From NCBI GenBank assembly GCA_945860725.1, contig CAMAQZ010000009.1, forward strand, positions 1 through 59,392: a stretch of 59,392 bases of DNA, in the 5' to 3' direction. The notes under the pieces were generated by a model. It was not told the origin of the DNA. It made no database searches and saw only the letters and a program-made list of their open reading frames with translations. This document shows positions 20,185 through 29,441 of the stretch, piece after piece. Both the position numbers and the translations under genes were made by a program. The DNA is from Klebsiella pneumoniae. GTDB lineage: Bacteria > Pseudomonadota > Gammaproteobacteria > Steroidobacterales > Steroidobacteraceae. Within the stretch, counting starts at the first letter, position 1, and every line of letters begins with the position of its first letter.

Positions 20185-20405
20185 CCGAAGATACTTCGAC
20201 GATCTCTGCAGCAGGCCTCGACCGCCGCTTGCTCGACATCCTCGCCTGCCCGATCTGCAAGGGCCCGCTGGTGCTGCATCCCGAACCCACAGTGCTGGTC
20301 TGCCGTGCAGATCGGCTCGCGTTTCCGCTGCGCGATGGCGTGCCGGTGATGCTCGAAGAGGAGGCGCGCACCCTGGCCGCGGACGACCCGCTGCTCGCCC
20401 GTTGA
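20181..20405 (+). CDS. ycaR: Trm112/YcaR family protein
   Basis: 74-residue protein of the Trm112 family. The ILACPICKGPL motif at about residues 19-29 has the N-terminal Cys pair, followed by LVCRADRLAFPLRDGVPVML. The second zinc Cys pair of eukaryotic Trm112 is reduced to one Cys. Bacterial members sit between lpxK and kdsB, as here, and their function is not settled. ATG at 20181 overlaps the lpxK stop; the longer open frame upstream is not coding. Confidence 0.88.
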   Translation: MTEDTSTISAAGLDRRLLDILACPICKGPLVLHPEPTVLVCRADRLAFPLRDGVPVMLEEEARTLAADDPLLAR

Positions 20406-20415
20406 GCACCGGCGC

Positions 20416-21180
20416 ATGTATCGCATCGTCATCCCTGCGCGTTTTGGTTCGACACGCTTACCGGGCAAGCCGCTGCTCGAGATCGCTGGCAAGCCGATGT
20501 TGCAGTGGGTGTACGAACGCGCGGCAGACTGCTTGGCCGAGGAGGTCGTCATCGCCACCGACGACGAGCGCATCATGCAGCTCGCGGCGGGATTCGGCGC
20601 TTCGGCGGTGCTCACGTCGCGGGACCATTCGAGTGGGACCGATCGTATCGCCGAGGTCGCCGCGCTGCGCGGCTGGACCGACGAGATGGTGGTGGTCAAC
20701 CTGCAGGGCGATGAGCCCGGGATGCCTGCTGAGCTCATTGAGCAAGTGGCGGGATTGTTGCTTGAGCAGCCGCACGCCGACGTTGCCACGCTCGCAGTGC
20801 CGGTGCGCGATCGCGACGAGTATTTCGACCCCAACGCGGTGAAGGTGGTCACGGACCACGATGGGCGGGCGCTCTATTTCAGCCGTGCCCCGATCCCTTG
20901 GTACCGCGATTCGGCAGGTCTCGACGGCCCCGTGTTCGGTGCCCGTCGGCACCTCGGTCTCTACGCCTATCGCGTGTCGGCGTTGCGTCGTCTGGCGGCG
21001 TTCGAGCCATCGCCCTTGGAGCGTGCCGAGCAGTTGGAGCAGCTGCGCGCGCTCGCCTACGGACTTTGCATCGTCGTGGGCGAGGCGTCACGGCGACCCG
21101 GACCCGATGTCAACACGGCCGACGATCTCCTCCGTGCTGCAGCGGTGTTGGCCTCGACAAGCCGCACGGCCTGCGATTGA
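20416..21180 (+). CDS. kdsB: 3-deoxy-manno-octulosonate cytidylyltransferase KdsB
   Basis: Activates Kdo as CMP-Kdo for transfer to lipid A. 254 residues. N-terminal nucleotide-binding motif IPARFGSTRLPGKPL, then ATDDERI, the NLQGDEP loop and the SRAPIPW segment near residue 155 are all diagnostic. It starts 10 bases after ycaR in the comEC-to-kdsB run. The product feeds the same lipid A-Kdo pathway as LpxK and MsbA upstream. Confidence 0.97.
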   Translation: MYRIVIPARFGSTRLPGKPLLEIAGKPMLQWVYERAADCLAEEVVIATDDERIMQLAAGFGASAVLTSRDHSSGTDRIAEVAALRGWTDEMVVVNLQGDEPGMPAELIEQVAGLLLEQPHADVATLAVPVRDRDEYFDPNAVKVVTDHDGRALYFSRAPIPWYRDSAGLDGPVFGARRHLGLYAYRVSALRRLAAFEPSPLERAEQLEQLRALAYGLCIVVGEASRRPGPDVNTADDLLRAAAVLASTSRTACD

Positions 21181-21181
21181 G

Positions 21182-21571
21182 TTGATCGACAAGAAGACGT
21201 TTCCGTTGCGTGTGGCGCTCAGTGCGCCGGCCATCGTCGTGCTCGCCTTGCAGCAGGTGGGGCGCGTGGCGTCGCCGTTGCCGATCCTCTGGTTCCTGAT
21301 GTTTGAACTGGCGTTCATCTCAGCCGCGTGGATCGTCGCAAGGCGATCACCGCAGGCGACTTGGGCGTGGGTGCCCGTGATGTGGGGTGGCGTCGCGCTC
21401 GGCGCGGTGGTGGATGCGGTGTTGCTCGGCGGTCCCAAGGACGGGGTGCTGCCGTTGGTCGGTATTGCAGCGCCGGCTATCGCGATCGGATTCGCGGGGG
21501 GGCGCGCTTGGCCGCGCCGCGGCGACGACGCAAGCGCCGTGCCGCCGCGCGATCCGGGCGACGGTCAGTAG
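21182..21571 (+). CDS. Small hypothetical membrane protein
   Basis: 129-residue open frame starting with TTG right after the kdsB stop; a GTG at 21212 is the alternative. Three or four hydrophobic segments are visible ([69 protein letters not shown]) and a polar Pro/Arg/Asp tail ends it. Codon choice matches neighbouring genes. Its last 7 bases overlap the 3' end of rne on the other strand. I do not recognise the family; it could be an envelope protein read with kdsB. Confidence 0.6.
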   Translation: MIDKKTFPLRVALSAPAIVVLALQQVGRVASPLPILWFLMFELAFISAAWIVARRSPQATWAWVPVMWGGVALGAVVDAVLLGGPKDGVLPLVGIAAPAIAIGFAGGRAWPRRGDDASAVPPRDPGDGQ

Positions 21572-24423
21572 TCGTCGCGTCGCGGTGGGCTGGGGTTCGA
21601 CGGGGACGAAGACCAGACTACCCGGGACGGTTCCGTCACAGGCGTTGCCGATTCCGTGGCGATGGTGGGAGTAGGGTCAGAGGCTGCGGCAGGCTCCGAG
21701 ACGGTCGCCTCGACGACTGGCTCGACGACTGGCTCGACGATTGGTTCGACGATTGGGTCAACGATTGGGTCAACAATTGGCTCGACAACCGCCTCGACGA
21801 CCGCCTCGACGACCGCCTCGACAATGGGCTCGACGATGGGCTCGACGACGACTGGCGCTATCGCCGGTGCCGGCTCGGCGGCTGCGAGGCCGGTCCAACT
21901 GATCGCCGTGAATTCGCGAGGCAGTGGCGGCATCGACTCGAGCGGGGTCGCCGGTGCGGCGTCCTTTGCCAGGTCACCACCCTCGTCCTCGACGCCGGCG
22001 TCGCCGGAATCCTCGCCTGTCGTACCCGAGTCTTCGGTGGCATTGTCGCGGGTCTGACCGCCCCGACGGCCCCGGCGGCCACGGCGTCGGCGACGACCAC
22101 GACCATCTCCTGGATCACCCGACTCAGTGCTCTCCGTATTGGCGAAGGTCTCGCCCTGCGCGAGGATGCCCTCGGGCGGTGGCGTCACGAGCATCGGTTC
22201 GGAGGATGTCGCAGGCAGGTTCTGCATCGATGCCGCGACCGATGCATCATCGGACCCTGACGCCGACGCTGCGCCGAGCGTAGCCGTCGCCGTGCTGGGG
22301 GCACCTTCGGATGCGCGATCCTCGCCGCGACCCCGACCACGACCCCGACCACGACCCCGCTGGCCGTCACGATCGCCGCGCGGTGCGTCGCGCGGAGCGT
22401 CGCGTTCCTTGCGGGGGAGGGAATCTGGTGTGGCGCCGTTGGTGGGCGTTTCACGCCCCGGTTCACGCTCCGCGTCGCGCGGGCGGTCTCGTTCGCCACC
22501 GCGTTCGCCACCGCGTTCGCCACCGCGGCTGCGGTCACGTCCGCCGCGCGGTTCGCGATCACCGCGGTCGCGCGAGCGGTCGCGGTCTCGACCGCGGTCA
22601 CGGCTGCGACCGCGATCATGGTCGCGTTCGCGCTCGTTCTGACCCGTGGACGACGGAGCAACGGGACGGTTGATCTCCGCGGCCGGGACCGGGTCGCCGA
22701 ACAACCAACGCCAGAGGCGTACGAACACGCCAAGACGCGGCCCGGCGGGAAGCGTTGCGGCTGCTGCGACGACGGGCGCGGCCACTCGGACGGGTGGTGC
22801 CTCGACGATCGGTGCCGGCGTGGTCGGCAGGAAAGTCGGTACGGCTGCGGGCTCTTGATTCGCCTGCTTGTCGCGGCTGCCGGCAGGATCGACGATCTTG
22901 GCGGGCGTCGGCATCTGGTAGCTGGTCCGCTTGAACTCCGGCTGCTCAATCTCGTCGTCGCGGACGCGTCGGATCGAGTACTCCGGGGTCTGGATGTTGC
23001 GGTTCGGAACGATCAGCAGCTCGACGTCGCTCTTGTCCTCGAGCGTGCGCAGCCACTCGCGCTTCTCGTTGATGAGGTAGGTGGCGACTTCCACCGGCAC
23101 CTCGGCGATGACCTTGGCGGTACGGTCCTTGCGGACCTCCTCGCCGATCAGGCGCAGCAGGGCGAGCGCCATCGACTCGACGGTGCGGATGCTGCCGATG
23201 CCGGTGCAGCGCGGGCACATCTCGTGACTGGAATCACTCAATGAGGGACGCAGCCGCTGGCGCGACATCTCGAGCATCCCGAAGCGCGACAGTCGGCCGA
23301 TCTGGATGCGCGCCCGGTCCATCTTCGTGGCGTCGCGCAGGCGGTCCTCGACGGCGCGTTGGTTGCGCGATTCGTCCATGTCGATGAAGTCGATGACGAT
23401 CAGGCCGCCGATGTCGCGGATGCGCAGTTGGCGGGCAATCTCGTCGGCTGCCTCGAGGTTCGTGTTGGTGGCCGTGGTCTCGATATCGCCGCCGCGCGTG
23501 GCACGGGCGGAGTTGATGTCGATCGAGACCAGCGCCTCGGTGTAGTCGATGACGATCGAGCCGCCCGAGGGCAACTGCACTTTGTGTGCATAGGCCGATT
23601 CGATCTGGCTCTCGATCTGGTAGCGGTTGAAGAGCGGGATGTCATCCGAGTACATCTTCAGGCGTCGACCGCCTTCCGCCGGCATGAAACGCTGCATGTA
23701 CTCGGCGGCGATGGCATGGGCACCCGGATCGTCGACCAGCACTTCGCCGATGTCATCCGAGAAGTAATCCCGCAGGGAGCGCGTGACGGGGTCGCTCTCG
23801 CGATAGACCAGGAAAGGTGCTGGACGCTCGAGCACCGCCTTGATGATCTCTTCCCACTGGATGCGGAGATTGTCGAGGTCCCATTGGAGTTCCTCGATGG
23901 CACGGCCGACGCCGGCCGTACGCACGATGGCCCCCATGCCTTGCGGCACCACCAAGGCGTCCATGATGCTCTTGATCTGGTCGCGATCCTCGCCCTCGAT
24001 GCGACGGCTGACGCCGCCCGCGCGCGGATTATTGGGCATCAGCACCAAAAAACGCCCGGCGAGCGAGATGAAGGTGGTGAGGGCGGCGCCTTTATTGCCG
24101 CGCTCTTCCTTGTCCACCTGCACGACGATATCCTGCCCTTCCTGCAGGATCTCGCGCATGTTGACGCGCCCGCTCGAGGGGTTCTTCAGGAAGTACTCCC
24201 TGGAGATCTCCTTCAGCGGCAGGAAGCCGTGGCGCTCGGCGCCGTAGTCGATGAAGCAGGCTTCAAGCGACGGCTCAATGCGCGCGATGCGCGCCTTGTA
24301 GATGTTGGCTTTTTTCTGTTCGCGGGACGGAAGTTCGATCGAGAGGTCGTAGAGCTTCTGTCCGTCAACCAGGGCGACGCGCAGTTCTTCCTGCTGCGTC
24401 GCGTTTACAAGCATTCTTTTCAT
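21565..24423 (-). CDS. rne: Ribonuclease E
   Basis: 952-residue endoribonuclease and degradosome scaffold. The catalytic half has an S1 domain ([21 protein letters not shown], about residues 40-60), 5' sensor segments, the DNase I-like domain with [14 protein letters not shown] and VIDFIDM carrying the Mg-binding Asp residues, and the zinc-link [10 protein letters not shown] near residue 403. After about residue 520 the protein is low complexity: a long Arg/Asp/Gly-rich RNA-binding stretch, an acidic part, then a V-V-E-P type tetrapeptide repeat near the C-terminus. The start is preceded by a hairpin that covers its ribosome binding site. Divergent from rluC. Confidence 0.97.
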   Translation of the reverse strand: MKRMLVNATQQEELRVALVDGQKLYDLSIELPSREQKKANIYKARIARIEPSLEACFIDYGAERHGFLPLKEISREYFLKNPSSGRVNMREILQEGQDIVVQVDKEERGNKGAALTTFISLAGRFLVLMPNNPRAGGVSRRIEGEDRDQIKSIMDALVVPQGMGAIVRTAGVGRAIEELQWDLDNLRIQWEEIIKAVLERPAPFLVYRESDPVTRSLRDYFSDDIGEVLVDDPGAHAIAAEYMQRFMPAEGGRRLKMYSDDIPLFNRYQIESQIESAYAHKVQLPSGGSIVIDYTEALVSIDINSARATRGGDIETTATNTNLEAADEIARQLRIRDIGGLIVIDFIDMDESRNQRAVEDRLRDATKMDRARIQIGRLSRFGMLEMSRQRLRPSLSDSSHEMCPRCTGIGSIRTVESMALALLRLIGEEVRKDRTAKVIAEVPVEVATYLINEKREWLRTLEDKSDVELLIVPNRNIQTPEYSIRRVRDDEIEQPEFKRTSYQMPTPAKIVDPAGSRDKQANQEPAAVPTFLPTTPAPIVEAPPVRVAAPVVAAAATLPAGPRLGVFVRLWRWLFGDPVPAAEINRPVAPSSTGQNERERDHDRGRSRDRGRDRDRSRDRGDREPRGGRDRSRGGERGGERGGERDRPRDAEREPGRETPTNGATPDSLPRKERDAPRDAPRGDRDGQRGRGRGRGRGRGEDRASEGAPSTATATLGAASASGSDDASVAASMQNLPATSSEPMLVTPPPEGILAQGETFANTESTESGDPGDGRGRRRRRGRRGRRGGQTRDNATEDSGTTGEDSGDAGVEDEGGDLAKDAAPATPLESMPPLPREFTAISWTGLAAAEPAPAIAPVVVEPIVEPIVEAVVEAVVEAVVEPIVDPIVDPIVEPIVEPVVEPVVEATVSEPAAASDPTPTIATESATPVTEPSRVVWSSSPSNPSPPRRDDY
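21709..21852 (-). repeat. 12-bp tandem repeat inside rne
   Basis: Twelve consecutive 12-base units, each a variant of CTCGACGACTGG on the plus strand. Units 1 and 2 are identical; later units drift to TTCGACGATTGG, GTCAACGATTGG and CTCGACGACCGC. On the coding strand each unit gives four residues of the form V-(V/I)-(E/D)-(P/A), so length changes keep the rne frame. It lies in the disordered C-terminal tail of RNase E. Confidence 0.9.
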
Positions 24424-24772
24424 GGGGGGCCCCTATACGGGAAGGGGCCGACGGTGACAGGGCGGTCAGAGCCAATGCGGCGCAGAAGGGCGCGAACGAG
24501 TGGATAGCGATCATCTTGTTGTTGCTGTGCTTGTTCGTTCGGCCTGCCCGGGAACTTGCGAACCGCGGGACGGAACCTGCTTTGGTCTGTGCGCCGACAG
24601 CGCGCCGGGGAGTCTTGAGGACTCGACGCCGGACGCGGCCACTATCGGCCGGATTCGATGGCCTCATCGCCGAGGACCAACTAACATGCGACGCCCGCCA
24701 TCGGCGGACCTCGCGGCGATTGGCGCCTGGATAGACCGCGTGAGGCGGTAAGCTAGGCGACCGTGGGAGTTT
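24424..24772. other. rne-rluC divergent intergenic region
   Basis: 349 bases between divergently transcribed rne and rluC with no convincing gene. Besides the hairpin next to rne, it holds a small inverted repeat GAGTC-TTGAG-GACTC. A long rne leader would fit the known autoregulation of rne through its 5' untranslated region, but I could not identify firm -35/-10 pairs on either strand. GGGAG lies 5 bases before the rluC start. Confidence 0.5.
24428..24449 (-). promoter_or_regulatory. rne leader hairpin covering the ribosome binding site
   Basis: Perfect 7-bp inverted repeat GGCCCCT...AGGGGCC with an 8-base loop. On the rne strand the 3' arm (AGGGGCC) is the only Shine-Dalgarno-like sequence and ends 4 bases before the ATG at 24423. 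Folding would therefore hide the ribosome binding site. Control by this hairpin is an inference. Confidence 0.55.
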
Positions 24773-25960
24773 ATGACAAAGGCTTTTGAAAAACAAGATG
24801 TTACGGAAATGACTGAGAAAACTGCCGTAACACACGCCTTGGTCGGAGAAGACCATGCCGGCAGTCGCCTTGACCGGTTCCTGACCCGCCAGTACCCCGG
24901 GCTGCCGCGGACCCGTCTGTACCGCATCGTGCGCAAGGGTGAGGTCCGGGTGAACGGCAAGCGTGCCGAGATCGACACCCGGCTCATGCTCGGTGATTCG
25001 GTGCGGCTGCCGCCGGTGCGCCCGACCGCCCCCGAGCCTGGGCAGGGCGAAACTGCGCAGGGCGAGACAGGCGCTACCGCCAGCACCCCTACGGCTGCCC
25101 CCCGCGAGGCAGGCGTCGCCCCTGCTGCGCCCCGCGAGGCAGGCGTCGCCCCTGCTGCGCCCGCCGCCCATCGCACCGCGGGAGCCTTCGCGCCCGCTGC
25201 GGCTCGGCGCCGTGTGCCCGATACGCTCATACAAACGGTCACCGGTGCGATCATCCACGAGGACGAGCGCCTGCTCGTGATCGACAAACCAGCGGGCATC
25301 GCAGTCCATGGCGGCAGCGGAGTGAGTTTCGGGATCATCGAGGCGTTGCGTGCTGCGCGTCCGCACGAGAGCGATTATCTGGAGCTCGTCCACCGACTCG
25401 ACCGCGACACCAGCGGCGTGCTGTTGGTGGCCCGCAAGCCCGCGGTACTGCGCATGCTGCACGCCAGCTTGCGTGAAGGCGAGGGCTTCGAGAAGCGCTA
25501 TCTGGCGTTGCTCAAAGGCAGTTGGCAGCTCGGCAAGAAGCGCATCGATGCGCCCTTGCGCACCGACCTGCGCGTCGGCGGCGAGCGCACCGTGAAGGTC
25601 GCGCCCATGGGCAAGAGCGCAGCCAGCGATTTCCGCGTCGTACAGTCCTTCGGCAAGGTGGCGACGCTCATGGAGGTGTCGATCCTCACCGGTCGAACCC
25701 ACCAGATCCGCGTGCATGCAGCCTATGCCGGTCATCCGGTGGCAGGCGACCCAAAATATGGCGATGCCGAGTTCAATGCAGAGATACGGGAAATGGAGCT
25801 CGAGCGGATGTTCCTCCATGCCTCGAGCCTGTCGTTCGTGTGGCCCGACCGCGGTACCGACTTCAGCGTGAATGCGCCCTTGCCGCCGGCGCTCGCGCGA
25901 GTGATCGATGTCCTATCGCGCCCACGCCCGAAGCGCACGCGATACCGATACAAGCGGTAG
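24773..25960 (+). CDS. rluC: 23S rRNA pseudouridine synthase RluC
   Basis: 395-residue RluA-family enzyme expected to make pseudouridines 955, 2504 and 2580 in 23S rRNA. The S4 RNA-binding domain (SRLDRFLTRQYPGLPRTRLY) covers residues 24-80, and the catalytic domain has HRLDRDTSGVLLVARK with the nucleophile Asp, then GRTHQIRVHAAYAGHPVAGD. Between them lies an unusual linker rich in Ala, Pro and Glu of about 60 residues containing a perfect 30-base tandem duplication. Divergence from rne is the enteric arrangement too. The 3' end overlaps the convergent maf by 48 bases. Confidence 0.94.
   Translation: MTKAFEKQDVTEMTEKTAVTHALVGEDHAGSRLDRFLTRQYPGLPRTRLYRIVRKGEVRVNGKRAEIDTRLMLGDSVRLPPVRPTAPEPGQGETAQGETGATASTPTAAPREAGVAPAAPREAGVAPAAPAAHRTAGAFAPAAARRRVPDTLIQTVTGAIIHEDERLLVIDKPAGIAVHGGSGVSFGIIEALRAARPHESDYLELVHRLDRDTSGVLLVARKPAVLRMLHASLREGEGFEKRYLALLKGSWQLGKKRIDAPLRTDLRVGGERTVKVAPMGKSAASDFRVVQSFGKVATLMEVSILTGRTHQIRVHAAYAGHPVAGDPKYGDAEFNAEIREMELERMFLHASSLSFVWPDRGTDFSVNAPLPPALARVIDVLSRPRPKRTRYRYKR
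25101..25160 (+). repeat. Perfect 30-bp tandem duplication in rluC
   Basis: The 30 bases at 25101-25130 recur without change at 25131-25160. Each copy encodes a PREAGVAPAA-type decapeptide in the linker between the S4 and catalytic domains of RluC, so the frame is kept. Exact identity suggests a recent duplication or an active copy-number variable tract. Confidence 0.95.
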
Positions 25961-26524
25961 CCCGATCAGCGCGGTCGGATCTTCGGTGTACAGCCGATCG
26001 AGCAGGCTGATGCCGAGGCCTTCGCACTTGAACCCACCGGCGCAATCGTAGGCCGGTTCGGCGGCCACATAGGCCGCGATCTCTTCGGCGTCGAGGGCGC
26101 GGAACAGGCACACGGTCTCATCGAGGAACGCGGTCTCGAAGTCGTCTTGTAACGAGAGGATGCAGACGGCGGTGTGGAAGACCACGCGTTGTCCGGCGAG
26201 ACGTGTGAGTTGCGCGGTCTGGGCGATCGCGCTGCCCGGCTTGCCGAGGCACTCCTCGCCGAGCGCGCAGACCTGGTCCGAGCCGATCACGAGTGCGCCG
26301 GGCCCATCGGCGAGCGGGGGTCCCTCGGCCAGCAAGGCTTGCGCGACCGCAAGGGCTTTGCTGCGGGCGAGTCGGGCGGCCAGCAACGCCGGGGGCTCGC
26401 CGGCGTGGCGGCCTTCATCGACATCGGGGGACCGCCAAGAGAACGGGTGACCCAACCGAGCGAGTAATTCGCGTCGATAGCGGGAGCCCGAAGCGAGCCA
26501 GAGGGGCCTTTTTAGCAGAAACAA
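25913..26524 (-). CDS. maf: Maf/YceF-family nucleoside triphosphate pyrophosphatase
   Basis: House-cleaning pyrophosphatase of the YceF branch (7-methyl-GTP preferring in E. coli). The N-terminal motif PLWLASGSRYRRELLARLG and the IGSDQVCALGEECLGKPG segment with the catalytic Asp are diagnostic, followed by CEGLGISLLD. No ATG or GTG suits the family start; the TTG at 26524 (LFLLKRPLWLASGS) gives 203 residues. The longer frame to 26626 runs into yceD and is rejected. Divergent from yceD, which matches the E. coli yceF/yceD-rpmF arrangement. Confidence 0.88.
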   Translation of the reverse strand: MFLLKRPLWLASGSRYRRELLARLGHPFSWRSPDVDEGRHAGEPPALLAARLARSKALAVAQALLAEGPPLADGPGALVIGSDQVCALGEECLGKPGSAIAQTAQLTRLAGQRVVFHTAVCILSLQDDFETAFLDETVCLFRALDAEEIAAYVAAEPAYDCAGGFKCEGLGISLLDRLYTEDPTALIGLPLVSVSRALRAWAR

Positions 26525-26546
26525 GGGTTTACACCACCAATTCGTT

Positions 26547-26575
26547 TTGACTCGCGGGGGGGTGCCGCCTATTAT
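26547..26575 (+). promoter_or_regulatory. Sigma-70-type promoter of yceD-rpmF-plsX-fabH
   Basis: -35 TTGACT at 26547-26552, a 17-base spacer, and -10 TATTAT at 26570-26575. It is five of six matches to consensus in each box. The expected transcription start, near 26582, is only about 3 bases before the yceD ATG at 26585, so the mRNA would be leaderless or nearly so. The same spacer must also serve maf on the other strand. Confidence 0.75.
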
Positions 26576-26584
26576 ACGCGCCCC

Positions 26585-27106
26585 ATGCAGGCGGATTGGT
26601 TGCGCCCCCTCGATGTCGATCGTCACGCTGACGCTGGCGACTCGTGGGAGTTCAAACTGCCGCTGACGCAGCTGCCTCGACTCGCTCAGGAGCTGTTGTC
26701 AGTGGAGGGGACGGTCGAGTGTCGCGTAATACTGTCACGCGAACGCGGCCAGCCGGTCGCGGAGGTCCGGGTCAGTGCGCGTATTCCGCTGCGCTGCCAA
26801 CGGTGCATGCGACCCGTGTGGCTGTCGGTTGAGGCGGACTCCAAAGTCTGGCTCGTGACCGACCCGGCGCGTGCCGATGACCTCGATCCGGGTATCGAGC
26901 CGATGCTCGCCCCGGAGGGGCGGATCGTGCTGCGCGACCTGGTCGAAGAAGAGATTCTGCTCGCGGTGCCGTTGGTGCCGCGGCACGAAGAAGTCGCCGA
27001 CTGTGGTCCCGGCGACTTCGCTTTCGGCGAGGAGCCGGAGGTCAAAAAGGACGACACGATCACGCCGTTTGCAGGGCTGGGCGAGCTCCTGAAACGTGGC
27101 CGATAG
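26585..27106 (+). CDS. yceD: YceD family (DUF177) protein, 23S rRNA accumulation
   Basis: 173-residue DUF177 protein, linked in E. coli and plants to 23S rRNA maturation or accumulation. The conserved [15 protein letters not shown] motif (about residues 64-78) with its Cys pair is the family mark, followed by the acidic [10 protein letters not shown] and [15 protein letters not shown] segments. First gene of the yceD-rpmF-plsX-fabH operon, the conserved bacterial order. No Shine-Dalgarno precedes the ATG; a strong promoter ends 9 bases upstream. Confidence 0.92.
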   Translation: MQADWLRPLDVDRHADAGDSWEFKLPLTQLPRLAQELLSVEGTVECRVILSRERGQPVAEVRVSARIPLRCQRCMRPVWLSVEADSKVWLVTDPARADDLDPGIEPMLAPEGRIVLRDLVEEEILLAVPLVPRHEEVADCGPGDFAFGEEPEVKKDDTITPFAGLGELLKRGR

Positions 27107-27132
27107 CCCGCTCGCCCACTGAGGAGACCGAC

Positions 27133-27327
27133 ATGCCAGTCCAGAAAAGCCGCAAGACCCCGTCCAAGCGCGGCATGCGCCGCTCGCACGACCGAGCCCC
27201 GACCCCTGCGCTGTCGATCGACCCGCAGTCCGGCGAGACCCATTTGCGCCACCGCATCACCCCGGACGGTTTCTATCGCGGCAAGCGCGTGATCGAGAAG
27301 CCCGTCGACGACGAAGCGGCCGGTTGA
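27133..27327 (+). CDS. rpmF: 50S ribosomal protein L32
   Basis: 64-residue ribosomal protein of the large subunit. N-terminal [20 protein letters not shown] and [17 protein letters not shown] are the canonical L32 segments; zinc-binding Cys pairs are absent, as in most gammaproteobacteria. GAGGAG lies upstream of the ATG. It follows yceD by 26 bases and precedes plsX by 49. The C-terminus is about 7 residues longer than in E. coli. Confidence 0.97.
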   Translation: MPVQKSRKTPSKRGMRRSHDRAPTPALSIDPQSGETHLRHRITPDGFYRGKRVIEKPVDDEAAG

Positions 27328-27376
27328 GCCCTTCGGCGCGTCGCGGCGCGCGCCCGCTCCCTCTGTGGAGCACCCC

Positions 27377-28429
27377 ATGACCGTCATCGCGCTCGATGTC
27401 ATGAGCGGCGACCTCGGTGCGCAGGAATGTGTGCCGGCGGCCGTATTGGCTTTGGCCTCCGATCCAGATCTGCGCCTGTTGTTGGTCGGGGATCCTGCCG
27501 CGATCGAGGCGGGCCTGGCCGGCATGTCGGCCGGTATGTCGGCGAGGAGACGATGCGAGATCGTCCCTGCCACCGAGATCATCACGATGGAGGACTCGCC
27601 GCTCGAGGCGATCCGCCGTAAAAAGCACTCCTCGATGCGCGTCGCCGTTGATCTCGTGCACGAAGGGCGCGCTGCGGCGATGGTCAGCGCCGGCAATACC
27701 GGCGCCCTCACCGCCATCGCCCACTTCGTCCTGAAGTGCCTGCCGCAGGTGGAGCGTGCGCCGATCATGTCGGCGGTCCCCAACGAGCGGGGTCATACCC
27801 ACCTGCTCGATCTTGGCGCCAATGTCCGCGCCACTCCTGTGCAGCTCCTGCAGTTCGCCCTGATGGGCGCGATCGTCGCGCGTGATGTACACGGTATCGC
27901 ACGGCCACGGGTCGGCCTGCTCAACATCGGCATCGAGGAGACCAAGGGGCATGATCTGGTGCAAGAAGCCCATGCGTTGCTGCGCGCGCGTGCGGGCGAT
28001 GACGTCGAGTTCGACTATGTCGGCTTCGTTGAGGGCGGCGACATCTTTGGTGGCGAGGTCGATGTCGTGGTCACCGACGGCTTCACCGGTAATGTCGCCC
28101 TCAAGACCATGGAAGGGGTCGCCGGACTCATCAGCCGCCGCCTGCGCCGGGAATTCACGGCGAGCCTCCTGAGCAAGCTCGTCGCGCTCTTGGCGCGGCC
28201 GGTGCTCAGCCGGGTCTCCGCATCGCTCGATCCTCGCGCCTTTAACGGCGCGGTCATGGTCGGTCTCAAACATATCGTCGTAAAAAGCCACGGCAGCGCC
28301 GATCGTGTCGCGATGGCCCGCGCTATCGCGATCGCCGCCACCGCCGTGCGCCGCCGACTCATCGAACATGTCACCGTCGCGTTGGATAACGGTGCCACGC
28401 CTCAAGGACAGGGAGATCCGCCAGCATGA
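27377..28429 (+). CDS. plsX: Phosphate acyltransferase PlsX
   Basis: Makes acyl-phosphate from acyl-ACP for PlsY-dependent glycerolipid synthesis; peripheral inner-membrane enzyme. ATG at 27377 gives 350 residues. The N-terminal motif reads [10 protein letters not shown] where most PlsX have DAMGGD, a Gly-to-Ser change at the loop. [27 protein letters not shown] and [13 protein letters not shown] are standard. The stop overlaps the fabH start by 4 bases. Confidence 0.96.
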   Translation: MTVIALDVMSGDLGAQECVPAAVLALASDPDLRLLLVGDPAAIEAGLAGMSAGMSARRRCEIVPATEIITMEDSPLEAIRRKKHSSMRVAVDLVHEGRAAAMVSAGNTGALTAIAHFVLKCLPQVERAPIMSAVPNERGHTHLLDLGANVRATPVQLLQFALMGAIVARDVHGIARPRVGLLNIGIEETKGHDLVQEAHALLRARAGDDVEFDYVGFVEGGDIFGGEVDVVVTDGFTGNVALKTMEGVAGLISRRLRREFTASLLSKLVALLARPVLSRVSASLDPRAFNGAVMVGLKHIVVKSHGSADRVAMARAIAIAATAVRRRLIEHVTVALDNGATPQGQGDPPA

Positions 28430-29412
28430 CCTTTAAGCTCAGTCATTCGCGCATCGCCGGCACCGGCAGTTATCTGCCCGAGCGGGTGTTGACCAACACC
28501 GAACTCGAGAAGATGGTGGAGACCTCGGACGAATGGATCCAAGAGCGGACCGGTATCTGCCAGCGGCATATCGCGGCTGATGGTCAGACCACGGTCGATC
28601 TCGGCGAGCACGCGGCGCGTCGGGCGCTCGAAGCGGCCGGCGTCGAGGCGAGCGAGGTCGATCTGATCGTGTTCGGCACCACCACGCCCGATCTCGTATT
28701 TCCCAACTGCGGCGCCTTGTTGCAGGCACGTCTCGGATTGCACGGCTGTCCGGCGCTCGGGCTCGAGGCGGCCTGCAGCGGCTTCATCTACGCCTTATCG
28801 GTCGCCGACAAGTTCGTGCGGCTCGGCGAGGCGAAGTGCGCGTTGGTGGTCGGTGCAGAGACCCTCAGCCGCATCGTCGATTGGACCGATCGCAGCACGG
28901 CGATCATCTTCGGCGATGGCGCCGGTGCTGTGGTGTTGAAACCGTCTGACGAGCCGGGGATCCTCTCCACGCACCTGCACGCCGACGGATCCTATGTCGA
29001 TCTGCTGCATTGCCCGGTGGGCCCTTCCAAGGGGTTCACCTACGATGACAAGGGTCGGCTCGAGATGTTCATCCGCATGACCGGGAACGAGATCTTCAAG
29101 GTCGCCGTGAAGTCCCTCAGCGCCTTGGTCGATGAGACCTTGGCCGCCAACGGGCTCGATCAATCCGCGCTCGATTGGTTGGTGCCCCACCAGGCCAATA
29201 TCCGCATCATCCAGGCGACCGCCAAGAAGCTCGGCATGCCGATGGAGAAAGTGATCTTGACAGTGCAGGACCACGGCAACACCTCGGCTGCCTCGGTGCC
29301 CTTGGCCCTCGATGTCGGTGTGCGCGATGGCCGCATCAAGCGCGGCGATCTCATCTTGCTCGAGGCTTTCGGCGGTGGCCTGACCTGGGGATCCGCCCTG
29401 ATCCGCTACTGA
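28426..29412 (+). CDS. fabH: Beta-ketoacyl-ACP synthase III FabH
   Basis: Starts fatty acid synthesis by condensing acetyl-CoA with malonyl-ACP. 328 residues. The catalytic Cys117 lies in [12 protein letters not shown], the His in [10 protein letters not shown] and the Asn in [13 protein letters not shown], so the triad is intact. C-terminal [13 protein letters not shown] is typical. A strong terminator follows 29 bases after the stop, so fabD, fabG and acpP, which usually follow, are not linked here. Confidence 0.98.
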   Translation: MTFKLSHSRIAGTGSYLPERVLTNTELEKMVETSDEWIQERTGICQRHIAADGQTTVDLGEHAARRALEAAGVEASEVDLIVFGTTTPDLVFPNCGALLQARLGLHGCPALGLEAACSGFIYALSVADKFVRLGEAKCALVVGAETLSRIVDWTDRSTAIIFGDGAGAVVLKPSDEPGILSTHLHADGSYVDLLHCPVGPSKGFTYDDKGRLEMFIRMTGNEIFKVAVKSLSALVDETLAANGLDQSALDWLVPHQANIRIIQATAKKLGMPMEKVILTVQDHGNTSAASVPLALDVGVRDGRIKRGDLILLEAFGGGLTWGSALIRY

Positions 29413-29441
29413 CCCCGCAGCGCGGCGGCCGGGCAAAAAAA

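Noticed and set aside
21709-21852. Possible CRISPR-like array
   Set aside because: Units are 12 bases with no spacers and keep the rne reading frame; it is a coding tandem repeat.
21328-22260. Long plus-strand frame opposite rne with D-D-W-L-type repeats
   Set aside because: It is the antisense reading of the 12-bp repeat and the low-complexity tail of RNase E; no start signal and composition follow from the rne codons.
24365-25819. 484-codon minus-strand frame opposite rluC reaching into rne
   Set aside because: It overlaps two genuine genes and shows no domain; it is a shadow of rluC.
26525-26626. Longer maf start reaching 26626
   Set aside because: It would overlap the yceD promoter and coding start and add residues not found in Maf proteins.
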